64,000 nt of DNA from a virus: positions 57,858 to 121,857 of the IMG/VR virus record IMGVR_UViG_3300042878_001023. One strand, 5' to 3'. Position 1 is the first letter of the stretch, and the number at the start of each line of letters is the position of its first letter. The notes beneath the pieces were generated by a model. It worked only from the letters and a program-made list of their open reading frames with translations, was not told the DNA's origin and did no database searches. The position numbers and the translations under genes are program-made. Below, one piece after another: positions 19,216-28,084 of the stretch.

Positions 19216-22200
19216 CTATTTTATATTTTTAAATGGAGATCTTTTTACATTTTGTCCTCCTGATGAACTACCTGAAGTCCTCCCCATATGACGGAAAGGA
19301 CTACTGTTTAATTTAAACAAATTTTCTGACTTCTGCAAGTTTTTGGCTGCATCATCCATGATGACTCTCTTAGCATAACCTCTGTTTGCTTGCTGTATTC
19401 TCATGAATGCAACCAGTGCACAAAATGCTACAAGCCTATCCACATTGACTCCATCTGAGTATGCACCCATTTCTTTTAGCAACATAATATCTGGTATCCT
19501 TTCAATACCATATTTAGTTCTTACAATAGTACCATCAGATTTAGTTTCAACATCTAATTCTTCTTTAGTATATTCTATAGCATAACTTAATAAGTGAGCT
19601 TTGAATAATGTTCCTGTATTCTTCCAACCATACTCTTGATATACTGAATTATTAGAACCAAGATCTTTTAAGAACATTATTTGACTTTTTGGTACTAAGT
19701 ACTTCTGCTTCTTTCTAGAGATCATGTACTGGATAAATAATGAGATGTTATTCTCAATTACTGTCCAGGCATTATACCATTCTATTATTGTCTCAAGTCT
19801 TTGGTGAGTTTTATTAATATCATCAAACCTTCCGCACCAAGCTGCTACAATTTTATCTGGTTCTATATATGTTTCAGTTTCTATACCTGTAACCTTTGTT
19901 ACTTCTACAGGAGCTTTCATTATATATATAGAACACAAAGATTCAGATGTAGTTGTATTATGTGTAAGCAAAGCATGTTCTGTAACATAAAGATTATCCG
20001 GTGCATCAACTGATATACAAATTGCTTCTGCATCATTAATGTATTCTATATTTGTTATATATCTACTAAATACTTTTGATAGTTTGTATATATCTCTTTT
20101 TCTTTTCAATCTAAAAGGTGTCAAGCCTTCAGGTAATAAAACTCTTACAATATATGAATTTAGATGAGTTGTTTTTTTACATCTTATTTTTGCTATTCCT
20201 CCAAGTGATTGTACTAATTCAACAACTTGATAAGCCATTATTTTTGATGATGAATAAAATTCAGCACCATGATTTGAATAAGAACCATCTGTATCCATTA
20301 AACCCTGCAATAAAAGAAGTCTTGAGTATATAGTTGAATACATATATTGATGAGGTATATGTTTATCTTCAGATCTTCTGCCTTTTAAATCTAAGGCTTT
20401 TAATTTTTGTGTTAATGAATTTCTTGAACTACCCTTTGTTACAATTGCATAATCACAATTTGAATTTTTTACTTTTTTTATTAATAAATCATCATCTAAC
20501 AGGTGTTCAATATAAGTAATTAATTCTTCATCAACTGTACTAAATCTAATAGATTTTTGTGATAACGCTCCATCACCTAAAAGTAAACCTAACAAGTAAG
20601 GATGAATAGACAACTCTGTAGAACCCTTAAAGAAAACTGGTTTAGTAATAGGGATAGACCATTTATTTCTATTTTGTTTATCCTTGTAATAAGTAGAAAT
20701 TGTGTATTCTTTTTTAATATTTTTACTCGTACCTGTATAAGTAATTGTTTTAGTATTGTCTAATAAATCTTTTACAGAAAGGGTAATGTATCCTTTTGTA
20801 CCACCATTCAATTTTACATTCCATAAGTGATCTTCACATACTTTAATATTGTGTCCATCACTAAATGTAATTTTACATAATTTTTTAATACCTTGAGGAT
20901 ATACACCAATTACATTTATTGGTTGACCATCAGAACCAATCACTTTATCTCCTGTTTGTATATCACCTATTCTTTTTCTACCTGTTGGTGTATATAACAT
21001 ATTATCAACATGTTCAGCTTTACCTTCAGCTACGGGGTCAATAGAAGCATAGTACATTCCAAAGTTAGGATTCTCAACGGGTCTTTCCCATACTACAAGA
21101 ACTCCTGTTTTATCTTCAGTATTTTTTGTAATTGGAAATTCTGTAATTGGTCTTTTATTACTATGCTCTGGAAGTATCTTTCCATTGGCATCTCTACCTA
21201 AATCTAAGAACTCATATGGGTAATCTTTATCTTCAATTCTTCTTTGTTGTGCTGTTACCAAATGCATTGGAAACTTAGATACTGTTCTGTTAGCAAAAGC
21301 TTCTTCAATGTTTCTTGGATGCTGAGAAATCCTTAGCTGATATGTTTCTGGATCAAGTTCTTTTTTCCATTTTTCAAACTGATCATCTAATGCTTCTAAT
21401 GCTTCTTGTACTTTAGAATTTCCAAAGTTATCAATATAGGGAGGCATAGACCATTGCTCAGGTATAAATAACCCAGATTTTCCTACAGAACCTTTATTAT
21501 CTAGCAAATCAGTTTCTACAGAGTATATATCATTTTCAGTTGGATACAGAATCATTTTTCTTAATGGTTCACATTGAGATAAATCCCCCACTGATCCTGC
21601 TGCAATAAACATACCTGTAGTAGTTAAACCAGATCTCATTGCAGGACGCATATACTCATATGTATTATTCATTCTTGGAGCAATACCAGCCTCCTCATGG
21701 AAGAAGTACTTAACCGGACCCCCTACACCATTTGTTGGATCTTTCTCAAATGACATACCTTGGATAGTACCTTTAAGACCTACTTCTGTTTTTCTGTCCC
21801 CTCTCCTTACCTCAATCTTCTGTTGCCACATCATCACCTTGTCTGGAGACATAGGTCTATACCATGCTGTATGTTCATTAAGAAAAGCCGCGTACTCTTG
21901 TAAAAACTTCCAGGAACCTTTCTCATTAATGTAGTCTTTAAGGCTAGCACCAATCTTTAGAGTAACCCCTTCTTCAAACCATTGCTGGTTAAGAAGTTTA
22001 GCCATGTGATAATATGAAGAAGCTATCTGTCTTTTCTTTAAAATAGCTACATGGTTATAATTTAATTCTGATAGTATTTCATAAAGAGCCATGTGATATT
22101 GAGCATCTCTAATATCAGCAAAACCAAATTTTTGAATTTCTTTGTTAAAGATAGGTAAGAAGTTTAACCACATATAGTAGTCTCTAGTCATATACCAAAC

Positions 22201-22491
22201 TTTATCATTTTCTTTTATCAATAGCCCTCTTCTGCATTTTGCTTTCTGATCATCCCAGTATGTTATAAAATCTTTAGATTTAAAAGGAGCTGTACAGTAA
22301 ACTTTGTCTTTATTAAACTTAGCTGACTCTTGTGTAAATAAATGTGTAGTAGTATCATTGAATTCATACTTACCAGGTTCTTTAAAAACATTAGTTAGTA
22401 AGTATTCATAGAATTCTTCTCTTGAGTTAAAGTCAGTAGAAGCCCATGTACCATTATCCCATGTTGGTATGTCTTGATATATTTCTCTCAT
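19216..22491 (-). CDS. terL: Terminase large subunit containing an intein
   Basis: This is the packaging ATPase/nuclease. Of 1091 residues, 737 are extein. An adapted Walker-A-like ILKKRQIASSYYHMA occurs at 150-164, a Walker-B-like VKYFFHEEAG at 260-269, and the nuclease domain begins with YYASIDPVAEGK (480-491), where the first nuclease Asp (D485) lies just before the insertion. The intein occupies 492-845, and the extein resumes with TTTSESLCSIYIM. The gene is preceded by a possible small terminase and followed by the portal. Splicing is needed for an intact nuclease. Confidence 0.9.
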   Translation of the reverse strand: MREIYQDIPTWDNGTWASTDFNSREEFYEYLLTNVFKEPGKYEFNDTTTHLFTQESAKFNKDKVYCTAPFKSKDFITYWDDQKAKCRRGLLIKENDKVWYMTRDYYMWLNFLPIFNKEIQKFGFADIRDAQYHMALYEILSELNYNHVAILKKRQIASSYYHMAKLLNQQWFEEGVTLKIGASLKDYINEKGSWKFLQEYAAFLNEHTAWYRPMSPDKVMMWQQKIEVRRGDRKTEVGLKGTIQGMSFEKDPTNGVGGPVKYFFHEEAGIAPRMNNTYEYMRPAMRSGLTTTGMFIAAGSVGDLSQCEPLRKMILYPTENDIYSVETDLLDNKGSVGKSGLFIPEQWSMPPYIDNFGNSKVQEALEALDDQFEKWKKELDPETYQLRISQHPRNIEEAFANRTVSKFPMHLVTAQQRRIEDKDYPYEFLDLGRDANGKILPEHSNKRPITEFPITKNTEDKTGVLVVWERPVENPNFGMYYASIDPVAEGKAEHVDNMLYTPTGRKRIGDIQTGDKVIGSDGQPINVIGVYPQGIKKLCKITFSDGHNIKVCEDHLWNVKLNGGTKGYITLSVKDLLDNTKTITYTGTSKNIKKEYTISTYYKDKQNRNKWSIPITKPVFFKGSTELSIHPYLLGLLLGDGALSQKSIRFSTVDEELITYIEHLLDDDLLIKKVKNSNCDYAIVTKGSSRNSLTQKLKALDLKGRRSEDKHIPHQYMYSTIYSRLLLLQGLMDTDGSYSNHGAEFYSSSKIMAYQVVELVQSLGGIAKIRCKKTTHLNSYIVRVLLPEGLTPFRLKRKRDIYKLSKVFSRYITNIEYINDAEAICISVDAPDNLYVTEHALLTHNTTTSESLCSIYIMKAPVEVTKVTGIETETYIEPDKIVAAWCGRFDDINKTHQRLETIIEWYNAWTVIENNISLFIQYMISRKKQKYLVPKSQIMFLKDLGSNNSVYQEYGWKNTGTLFKAHLLSYAIEYTKEELDVETKSDGTIVRTKYGIERIPDIMLLKEMGAYSDGVNVDRLVAFCALVAFMRIQQANRGYAKRVIMDDAAKNLQKSENLFKLNSSPFRHMGRTSGSSSGGQNVKRSPFKNIK
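19957..21018 (-). mobile_element. Intein with LAGLIDADG endonuclease inside terL
   Basis: Residues 492-845 of the terL product form a 354-aa Hint/LAGLIDADG element. The N-terminal block reads AEHVDNMLYTPTGRKRIGDI with Ala, not Cys or Ser, in the first position. The C-terminal block ends VTEHALLTHN followed by extein Thr. Two LAGLIDADG-like helices are visible: LLGLLLGDGALS (about 633-644) and LLLLQGLMDTDGSYS (about 725-739). The endonuclease domain therefore looks intact. Boundaries follow the block A and block G patterns. Confidence 0.88.
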
Positions 22492-22493
22492 AA

Positions 22494-23009
22494 TTACTGA
22501 TCATATCCTAATCCAATTCCTCCGCGCACTTTGCTGGATTGTTCTTCTTGTAAATCTTTATATACTCCTTTAAATGAAGTTCTGATATCATTAAAACTTT
22601 TAGCAGCTGCAATAATAGAGTTCATGTTACCGTCCCTACCCGTAGTAAGTGTTGATGTTTCCATAAACTTTGCCAATCTATCTAGCATAGATGCAATACC
22701 TTTATATGCTCTTGATGTTGGTGTTTCATACATTCTTTGACAGAATAGTAAACCAATAGCAATGTCATCATCTTCTGTAGAAAACTCAGCTTGTATTTCA
22801 TGAAGAATTATAGATTCTTTATCTATTTCCGGAGTATGAAAAAATGGATTCATATCTGGATTAGGACAAGTCATGTAAAAAAAATACTGGTATATCTTTA
22901 AGTAGTCATCTGGATAATTATCCATAATATCCTTTAAAGCTTTCAGTGTATAACAATGTTCAGTAGGAATCACCACACCATTTTGCACATCAAACAATCT
23001 TACTATCAT
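22494..23009 (-). CDS. Possible small terminase-like protein
   Basis: The 171-aa protein precedes terL by 2 bases. It is largely helical, ends in an acidic then glycine-rich tail (KVRGGIGLGYDQ), and has no enzyme motif. Position immediately upstream of terL suggests a small terminase subunit or packaging partner, but no DNA-binding motif is evident, so the call is positional. Confidence 0.4.
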   Translation of the reverse strand: MIVRLFDVQNGVVIPTEHCYTLKALKDIMDNYPDDYLKIYQYFFYMTCPNPDMNPFFHTPEIDKESIILHEIQAEFSTEDDDIAIGLLFCQRMYETPTSRAYKGIASMLDRLAKFMETSTLTTGRDGNMNSIIAAAKSFNDIRTSFKGVYKDLQEEQSSKVRGGIGLGYDQ

Positions 23010-23010
23010 A

Positions 23011-23850
23011 CTATTTTTTTTTAATTATTATTTTGTTGTCTTTGATATAATGCATTAAAGCATTAACCTCATCTACAAGATACGGAATTACCATTGGAAT
23101 TACTTCTTTTATTACAGGATCTCCATTGTGATTTAGTTTAATTACTGGATATCCATACTCATCTTCAGATTCAACTTCAAACACAACATGATGAATAAAC
23201 ATTTTTCCTGGTTTTAATTTAGGATTATGTTTAAGCATAATGTACATGTAGATGCTTAATTGGATTGCATAGTGATTAAAGTTACAATCATCTAAACTAT
23301 CTAATGGAAATTGTAATTTGTCTGAAGCTCCTTCCCAGTTTACAAAAGATTCTTTCTTAATCTCTTTGTTTGTCTTGTAGTCAATGATATTTATTTTACC
23401 ATTCACTACCTCAACTAAATCTGACTGACCACATATACCTGCAGATTTAAGATAAACCATATGTTCAGGATACACTCCTTCTTCTAGCTTCTGATTAGGT
23501 GCAAGTTTTATACCGCTTTCTGTTGTTTCATTAGGAATAAATATTGGTATGTTCTTCCCATCAACTTCAAGAGATGATAATGCACAAAGATCTGCTTCTC
23601 TTTGATTATGGTAATATGTTCCCATAGTAACAGCTCTTTCAGATTCAGTTTCCCAAATCTCTTGTATTTTCTTTGGATCAATACCAAACCATTTAGATCT
23701 TTTATTCTTAGAAACTTTTGCAGCAATAGACTTAGCATCAAAAGGTTTTTTAAAGTGAGCGACTAATGTTGTTACACTTATCCAATTGAGTTTATCTTCA
23801 GCTGTTAAGCTTTTGTAAGTATGATCTGTTGCACTAAAGTATATACTCAT
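23011..23850 (-). CDS. PD-(D/E)XK nuclease (Cas4/RecB-like)
   Basis: The 279-aa protein contains the sequence GQSDLVEVVNGKINIIDYKTNKE (shown in part: GQSDLVE, then IIDYKTNKE), which fits the D...(D/E)xK catalytic arrangement of the PD-(D/E)XK superfamily with the IDYKT variant typical of Cas4/RecB-type nucleases. An N-terminal WISVTTLVAHFKKPF segment and a conserved-looking QLSIYMYIM helix agree with that family. A related nuclease in the packaging module is typical of crAss-like phages. It may process DNA ends before packaging. Confidence 0.8.
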   Translation of the reverse strand: MSIYFSATDHTYKSLTAEDKLNWISVTTLVAHFKKPFDAKSIAAKVSKNKRSKWFGIDPKKIQEIWETESERAVTMGTYYHNQREADLCALSSLEVDGKNIPIFIPNETTESGIKLAPNQKLEEGVYPEHMVYLKSAGICGQSDLVEVVNGKINIIDYKTNKEIKKESFVNWEGASDKLQFPLDSLDDCNFNHYAIQLSIYMYIMLKHNPKLKPGKMFIHHVVFEVESEDEYGYPVIKLNHNGDPVIKEVIPMVIPYLVDEVNALMHYIKDNKIIIKKK

Positions 23851-23851
23851 C

Positions 23852-24154
23852 TTATTTAAGATTATCTAGTTTATCCTCATCTTCTTCTGATATTAATGCT
23901 TTCCATACCAAGTCTGGGCAGCTTGATGATAATGATCTTGTTTTAAAAGAAAGTGAGCAACCACATAAATTACAACAAGGTTGTGTACCAGGCATAACAC
24001 ATGATTTGCCTTCATCATCTCTTTTTACACAAATATTGCATTTAGCCATTCTTTCGGCTGCTATCTCTTCAACAAACTGATCTCTAATGATGGTATTTTT
24101 AATCCCCTCCATTATTTCTTTCCGGTGTTTCCAGATGTTTTGAAATGTACTCAT
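23852..24154 (-). CDS. Small zinc-binding protein
   Basis: The 100-aa protein has CNIC, then C, then CCNLCGC and a later Cys (residues 38-80), a treble-clef or zinc-ribbon-like arrangement. Its N-terminus is helical. The start overlaps the 3' end of the IHF-like gene by 56 bases. It lies in the packaging/nuclease block; probably DNA- or protein-binding. Confidence 0.65.
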   Translation of the reverse strand: MSTFQNIWKHRKEIMEGIKNTIIRDQFVEEIAAERMAKCNICVKRDDEGKSCVMPGTQPCCNLCGCSLSFKTRSLSSSCPDLVWKALISEEDEDKLDNLK

Positions 24155-24509
24155 TTTTAATAGTTTTAAAATTATTCTTTTTTTCTTCTTCTTTTAAAAT
24201 GATGATGTCTAGTTCTTTTAATAATTCAATTTTAGACTCTAATTTCTTTTTATTAAAGTAAGCATTAAATGTAGATGTATCATGGCTTTTAAGTTTTCTT
24301 TCTGCTTCACTTATACCTCTTCTTACATTATAGGCTTTACATACAAATTGACCTAACCCATCTACATTAATTCTAGGATGTACAAGATTTGATAATTTTT
24401 GTCTTAAATTCTTGTACATGAACTCTACAAGATCCTCAATTAAATATTCACTAATACTTAACTCTTCTGAAAGAGTTTTATACAGGTTGTTTGTTTTCTT
24501 CGGATTCAT
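24099..24509 (-). CDS. IHF/HU-like DNA-binding protein
   Basis: The product is 136 aa. The first 90 residues follow the IHF/HU layout: two N-terminal helices, a beta-arm region (HPRINVDGLGQFVCKAYNVRRG) and a final helix. The core GLGQF resembles the GFGxF of HU/IHF. The remaining C-terminal tail is Lys/Glu-rich. IHF-like subunits encoded near terL and portal are a known feature of crAss-like phages. It may bend DNA during packaging or gene control. Confidence 0.68.
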   Translation of the reverse strand: MNPKKTNNLYKTLSEELSISEYLIEDLVEFMYKNLRQKLSNLVHPRINVDGLGQFVCKAYNVRRGISEAERKLKSHDTSTFNAYFNKKKLESKIELLKELDIIILKEEEKKNNFKTIKNEYISKHLETPERNNGGD

Positions 24510-24867
24510 AACCTAATAATTTATAATCAAGAAGTATTGTCCCTGTTGTTTGAATTTTTAAATTTGGATTAAGCATAACTTGTTTTTTATTATTTGGATC
24601 TTTAATTACCAATCCAATTTTTTCAGATTTGTTAATACAGTTTCTTACTGTCTGTGGAGATTTAAATATCCAATCTTCTTCAGAAGATGCATCATAACAA
24701 AAATGAGTTAATTCTACTGGTTGATTAAAACTTAATAATGTCAAACAATTTAAATCAGAATCACTCATTACTACACGGTTAATGTAGCAATGAGTTAATA
24801 TCTGAAACTTAACCACATCCCATTTAGGCATCTTCACCTTTTTCTGAACTTGGTTAACTGTTGCCAT
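24478..24867 (-). CDS. Possible winged-helix protein
   Basis: The 129-aa product overlaps the IHF-like gene by 32 bases. The middle (residues 60-90, SPQTVRNCINKSEKIGLV) has the form of a recognition helix plus wing as in winged-helix or MarR-like proteins that read as 'helper helix, then IKDPNNKK'. No close family is recognised. Could be a DNA-binding regulator or replication/packaging factor. Confidence 0.5.
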   Translation of the reverse strand: MATVNQVQKKVKMPKWDVVKFQILTHCYINRVVMSDSDLNCLTLLSFNQPVELTHFCYDASSEEDWIFKSPQTVRNCINKSEKIGLVIKDPNNKKQVMLNPNLKIQTTGTILLDYKLLGYESEENKQPV

Positions 24868-24869
24868 AC

Positions 24870-25163
24870 TTATGATTTTTTAAGTTTTCTCTCTGCTGTA
24901 GGAGTAGGTTCTCCTGACGGTATTCCTTCTTCTTCTTCACCATCACCTGTTTCTTGCTCTTGTTGAGCAGCCATAATGTTAGCCCACTGAATTTGAATAG
25001 TAGCTCTCTTAAATCTTGCTTCCTCAATTTCAGTTAACAGCTTTTCATACTTAGCTTGTGCTTCTAAATAAGGATGTGACTCTGTGTAGAACTGCTTCAT
25101 TTCTTCCTTTCTTGCAGCTAACTCTTCTTGAGTCAATTCTCTTTCTTCTGTTACATTTTCCAT
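24870..25163 (-). CDS. Acidic coiled-coil protein
   Basis: The start is placed at the Met that gives MENVTEERELTQ; an upstream Met is possible but adds a hydrophobic, unlikely leader. The 97-aa protein is a charged helix (KYEKLLTEIEEARFKR) followed by an acidic Glu/Gly run and a basic end. It heads the packaging operon after a terminator. Function unknown. Confidence 0.55.
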   Translation of the reverse strand: MENVTEERELTQEELAARKEEMKQFYTESHPYLEAQAKYEKLLTEIEEARFKRATIQIQWANIMAAQQEQETGDGEEEEGIPSGEPTPTAERKLKKS

Positions 25164-25221
25164 TTTTATATTTTTTAAGTTTAAACAAAAATACAAATAA
25201 AGTTTAAATCTAAAATATTTA

Positions 25222-25258
25222 AAATAAAAAAATCCAGATGTACAAACACCTGGATTAT
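25222..25258 (-). terminator. Terminator after the lysis cassette
   Basis: Inverted repeat AATCCAG / CTGGATT (25231-25237 with 25250-25256), followed on the minus strand by seven T's. It separates the lysis cassette from the packaging operon. Confidence 0.75.
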
Positions 25259-25282
25259 TGTAAATTCATCATGTAATATGCA

Positions 25283-25441
25283 TTACCTATTTTTAATTGT
25301 AAAATTTAATATGGTTAAGCAATAAAACATTCTAGTTTTATCAATTTCAATACTGAATACATCAATGCTAGATATTCTTAATTTAATTATTAATTTATCC
25401 CATTGTTTATTTGGTGACTTCCAATTATTTCTAAATTTCAT
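25283..25441 (-). CDS. 52-aa small protein overlapping the lysin-like gene
   Basis: ATG at 25441 overlaps the stop of the 197-aa lysin-like gene (ATGA) and TAA is at 25283, just before the terminator. The product is basic and aromatic-rich (MKFRNNWKSPNKQWDK...). Overlap and placement before the terminator support a translated gene at the end of the lysis operon. Function unknown. Confidence 0.5.
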   Translation of the reverse strand: MKFRNNWKSPNKQWDKLIIKLRISSIDVFSIEIDKTRMFYCLTILNFTIKNR

Positions 25442-26031
25442 ATTTCAAATTCATTTAATAAAACATAAGTAACTTTCTTTTGTGGTTTCACAAGTTTAAT
25501 TATTTCTAAATGTTTTTGTTTATTATTTACTACCTGACAACCTGCAGACCAAGTTTCAATATTTTCTTGAATACCTTTAAAGTTATTATCATAAGTAGCA
25601 GCATGAAAGTTAATACCAAAACCAGAACCTTTAGTAGGAATTCCATACTCTTCTGATTTTTTATTTTTGTTTCCATCTCGGAATACAATAAAGTTACCTA
25701 CTTGTTTTAAAGCTGGCATTTTTCCTAAATGTAAACCATAAGCCCATACATCATAATACCACTCATCAGATTTAACTAAAGCAGCACCTGCTTTATTGTA
25801 TTTAAGAAAACCACCTTCTAGAATTGGTGTACCAGGATTAGTTGTACCAGATACAACCATTATAAAAAGTTCACCATTAAATAAATAAAACTTATCATCA
25901 AATTTATTTGGAGCATCTTCATTAGATCTTATTCCAAGTATCCAATAACCTTGTGGAATATTTTTAAATGAGGGTAAAGATTTTACTTTAGCAATTAATT
26001 GCTGATCATTATAAGTTCTTACGTTTGTCAT
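25438..26031 (-). CDS. L,D-transpeptidase-like cell-wall protein (lysin candidate)
   Basis: The 197-aa product ends with a segment NFHAATY (H143) followed about 20 residues later by WSAGCQVV (S162, C165). This matches the His ... S-x-G-C pattern of the YkuD (L,D-transpeptidase) fold and some related phage proteins. No signal peptide is obvious. It is adjacent to two small membrane proteins, so a lysis cassette is likely: this would be the wall-active member and the neighbours holin-like. The fold assignment is from motif spacing only. Confidence 0.6.
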   Translation of the reverse strand: MTNVRTYNDQQLIAKVKSLPSFKNIPQGYWILGIRSNEDAPNKFDDKFYLFNGELFIMVVSGTTNPGTPILEGGFLKYNKAGAALVKSDEWYYDVWAYGLHLGKMPALKQVGNFIVFRDGNKNKKSEEYGIPTKGSGFGINFHAATYDNNFKGIQENIETWSAGCQVVNNKQKHLEIIKLVKPQKKVTYVLLNEFEI

Positions 26032-26041
26032 ACTTTAATTT

Positions 26042-26269
26042 TTAATGAGCAACTTGAGAATCATCAACTGTTAGTTGAGACATAGCGGCAATTAAACTAC
26101 CACCAAATGCAGCGTAGCCACCTGCTGTAATAATTGCTATTGGTAAACCTACCGGAGCTGTTATCAACACTGTTCCTACAGCAGACAACACTAAACCTAT
26201 ACTTTGTACTTTTTTCCAAAACTTAGGTGTAGGTGCTAAAAATCTTTCTTTGATTGTTAATTTTTTCAT
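26042..26269 (-). CDS. Holin-like small membrane protein
   Basis: A 75-aa protein with two hydrophobic segments (about 22-42 and 45-65), the second Gly/Ala-rich, and short polar ends. Size and topology fit a class II-type holin. It lies between the wall-active gene and another membrane gene. Confidence 0.6.
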   Translation of the reverse strand: MKKLTIKERFLAPTPKFWKKVQSIGLVLSAVGTVLITAPVGLPIAIITAGGYAAFGGSLIAAMSQLTVDDSQVAH

Positions 26270-26274
26270 AATGT

Positions 26275-26574
26275 TTATTTTTTAATTATCAGTGCTTTTA
26301 CAGCATCTGAAAGTTCACTAACATTTTTTGCAAGATTTTTAATTTCAAGCTGAGTCAGTTCTTGTATAGCTTGATACTTTAACTGATTTTCTTGTTGTAC
26401 TAACTCAATTTTTCCTTTAAGTTTTCCAAGTTCTTCACTTGTTTTAGTGTGATGATTTAATAACAATTCAATGTCTTTTCTTGTATCATTATAAGCATTC
26501 CTTAAAAAGAAACTAAACAGAGTAATAACAGTACCTGCTATAAATAATATTAAGGTTAATGTTGAAGCATCCAT
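26275..26574 (-). CDS. Membrane-anchored coiled-coil protein (lysis-associated)
   Basis: The start is placed at the Met giving MDASTLTLILFIAG; an upstream Met would overlap the promoter-like element at 26600-26620. The 99-aa product has one N-terminal membrane segment (about 3-25) followed by a long polar coiled coil (LLNHHTKTSEELGKLKGKIE...). This is a plausible holin or spanin-like partner. Role inferred from context. Confidence 0.55.
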   Translation of the reverse strand: MDASTLTLILFIAGTVITLFSFFLRNAYNDTRKDIELLLNHHTKTSEELGKLKGKIELVQQENQLKYQAIQELTQLEIKNLAKNVSELSDAVKALIIKK

Positions 26575-26598
26575 GTACAATAAGTTTATAAAAATATA

Positions 26599-26620
26599 TA
26601 TAATAATATACAAAAAATTT
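26599..26620 (-). promoter_or_regulatory. Late promoter-like GTATATTAT element
   Basis: On the minus strand, AAATTTTTTGTATATTATTATA lies about 25 bases before the lysis cassette. Same core as the elements near 4025, 29580 and 37410. Inference. Confidence 0.4.
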
Positions 26621-26630
26621 TAAAATAAAC

Positions 26631-26873
26631 CTATAAAAAATACTGTTCTCTAACCTCTATAGGAACATTATCCATCTCCTGAAACTTCTCAAATAAGATA
26701 GGTCTCTGAGTAATAGCTAATTCATAAATTTCATCTAATGCGGCTTGTTCATTTGGGTATGTGAAAAAACTTGCAATGTAGTCTGATATCTCTGGATCAG
26801 ATGGTCTTAAACAAACATTAGCCTCTAAATCGGGCTCTATGTAATAACTTGTTGATAATGTAAATTGTTTCAT
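26631..26873 (-). CDS. Small conserved protein after tail-fibre gene
   Basis: The 80-aa product (LSTSYYIEPDLEANVCLRPSDPE...) is mixed alpha/beta without obvious motif. It sits 2 bases after the fibre gene 26876-27958. Possibly a fibre chaperone or structural accessory; not established. Confidence 0.5.
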   Translation of the reverse strand: MKQFTLSTSYYIEPDLEANVCLRPSDPEISDYIASFFTYPNEQAALDEIYELAITQRPILFEKFQEMDNVPIEVREQYFL

Positions 26874-26875
26874 AA

Positions 26876-27958
26876 TTATAAAGAATAAACACCTAATCTA
26901 TAAACATCAAATTGTCCTGAATTGGTAACACCACCTGCTGATGTACCCATAGTTCTTGCACCATAGAAATTTAAAGCCGGTGCTGGTAAATTATCATATA
27001 TTGTTCCTTGTGCAATAGCTCCTGTTTCTTTATTTATTATTCTATAATTAACCTCACTTGAATTTGGAGCATTATATAAATAACAACTATAGATTGTTGT
27101 GATAGCAGCACCTGCTGTTCTATTAGATGGGAATGAAGAACCTAAATCTATTTTTGTTGCTGTACCAGATGCATTGTTGTGCATTATTTGCAAATTAGCG
27201 TCTCCTGAATCATTTGCAAATGCAATAATATTTATTAATGAAGAAGGTTGATCATTTGCTGCACCACCTATAACTAAGTCAGATGTTGATGAAGCAAGAC
27301 CCCAAAAGTTATGTGTACCTGTAGCAGTTGCTGTATCTGAGATATTAAATTCACCAGTAAATAGAAATCCTCCTGAAACATACCATAATAAAGCAGATCC
27401 TCTTAGTCCAGAATATCTACCTGTTGCTACTATGCTTGCTGTTACACCCAGTCTAATACTTCTTGTTGCATATGAAGTAGCTGAAATTGTTCTAGCAACG
27501 GTAGTACCACTTGTAGCTAATGTTACACCTGCTACAGTATCAACTGTTGTAGAATTATTTCTAAATGTACTACCTCTCCAAATTCCATTAGAACCAATTT
27601 TATAATTAAATGTATTCCAATCTTCTGAACTTAACCAACCATCAAATGTAGAAGTTGATTGTCCAAGCTTATATTTAATACTTATTAAAGTTTCATCACC
27701 TGTATTGGCACCACTTAAATTTTCAGCAAAAATTTCTCCGGTAAAAGTATCACCATTTATGTTTGCCGGAGTATATCCTAAAGTAGTAAATATATTCCAA
27801 GTTGTTCCATCTGAATAATAGTAACTCCCATTATGATACACTATTCTTTTAGTATTAGCACTTGCCAAATTAGTTGTAATATCTAATGTATCAGCTCTTA
27901 AATTATTGATGTTATTACCTTGCATGTTAACATCAACAAAAAACTTCTTGTCTGCCAT
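26876..27958 (-). CDS. Tail-fibre protein with MADKKFFVD anchor
   Basis: The 360-aa protein opens with MADKKFFVDVNMQGNNI, nearly the same as the 485-aa fibre upstream, so the N-terminus is a shared attachment module. The middle has a 'DGTTWN...GDTFTGE' fibre-type segment; the C-terminal part is beta-like and ends DVYRLGVYSL. Expected to be a receptor-binding fibre. A promoter with TATATTTG precedes it. Confidence 0.75.
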   Translation of the reverse strand: MADKKFFVDVNMQGNNINNLRADTLDITTNLASANTKRIVYHNGSYYYSDGTTWNIFTTLGYTPANINGDTFTGEIFAENLSGANTGDETLISIKYKLGQSTSTFDGWLSSEDWNTFNYKIGSNGIWRGSTFRNNSTTVDTVAGVTLATSGTTVARTISATSYATRSIRLGVTASIVATGRYSGLRGSALLWYVSGGFLFTGEFNISDTATATGTHNFWGLASSTSDLVIGGAANDQPSSLINIIAFANDSGDANLQIMHNNASGTATKIDLGSSFPSNRTAGAAITTIYSCYLYNAPNSSEVNYRIINKETGAIAQGTIYDNLPAPALNFYGARTMGTSAGGVTNSGQFDVYRLGVYSL

Positions 27959-27972
27959 ATTATTATTTTTTA

Positions 27973-28004
27973 CAAATATAGTAAATTTAGAGTTTTTTTA
28001 TCAA
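27973..28004 (-). promoter_or_regulatory. Bacteroidota-type promoter before fibre gene
   Basis: The minus strand has TTG at 28002-28004, a 21-base spacer and TATATTTG at 27973-27980, matching the -33 TTG / -7 TAnnTTTG pattern of Bacteroidota housekeeping promoters. It lies 15 bases before the fibre start and right after a terminator. Confidence 0.55.
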
Positions 28005-28043
28005 AAAAAACTCTTGCACTAATTAAATGCAAGAGTTTTTTGA
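28003..28043 (-). terminator. Strong terminator between two fibre genes
   Basis: A 14-bp perfect stem AAAAAACTCTTGCA / TGCAAGAGTTTTTT (28005-28018 with 28028-28041) with a 9-base loop and T tails on both strands. It follows the 485-aa fibre gene. Confidence 0.85.
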
Positions 28044-28084
28044 TTATTTTTTTTTAATTAATTATTTTGTTAAATAACAATTAA

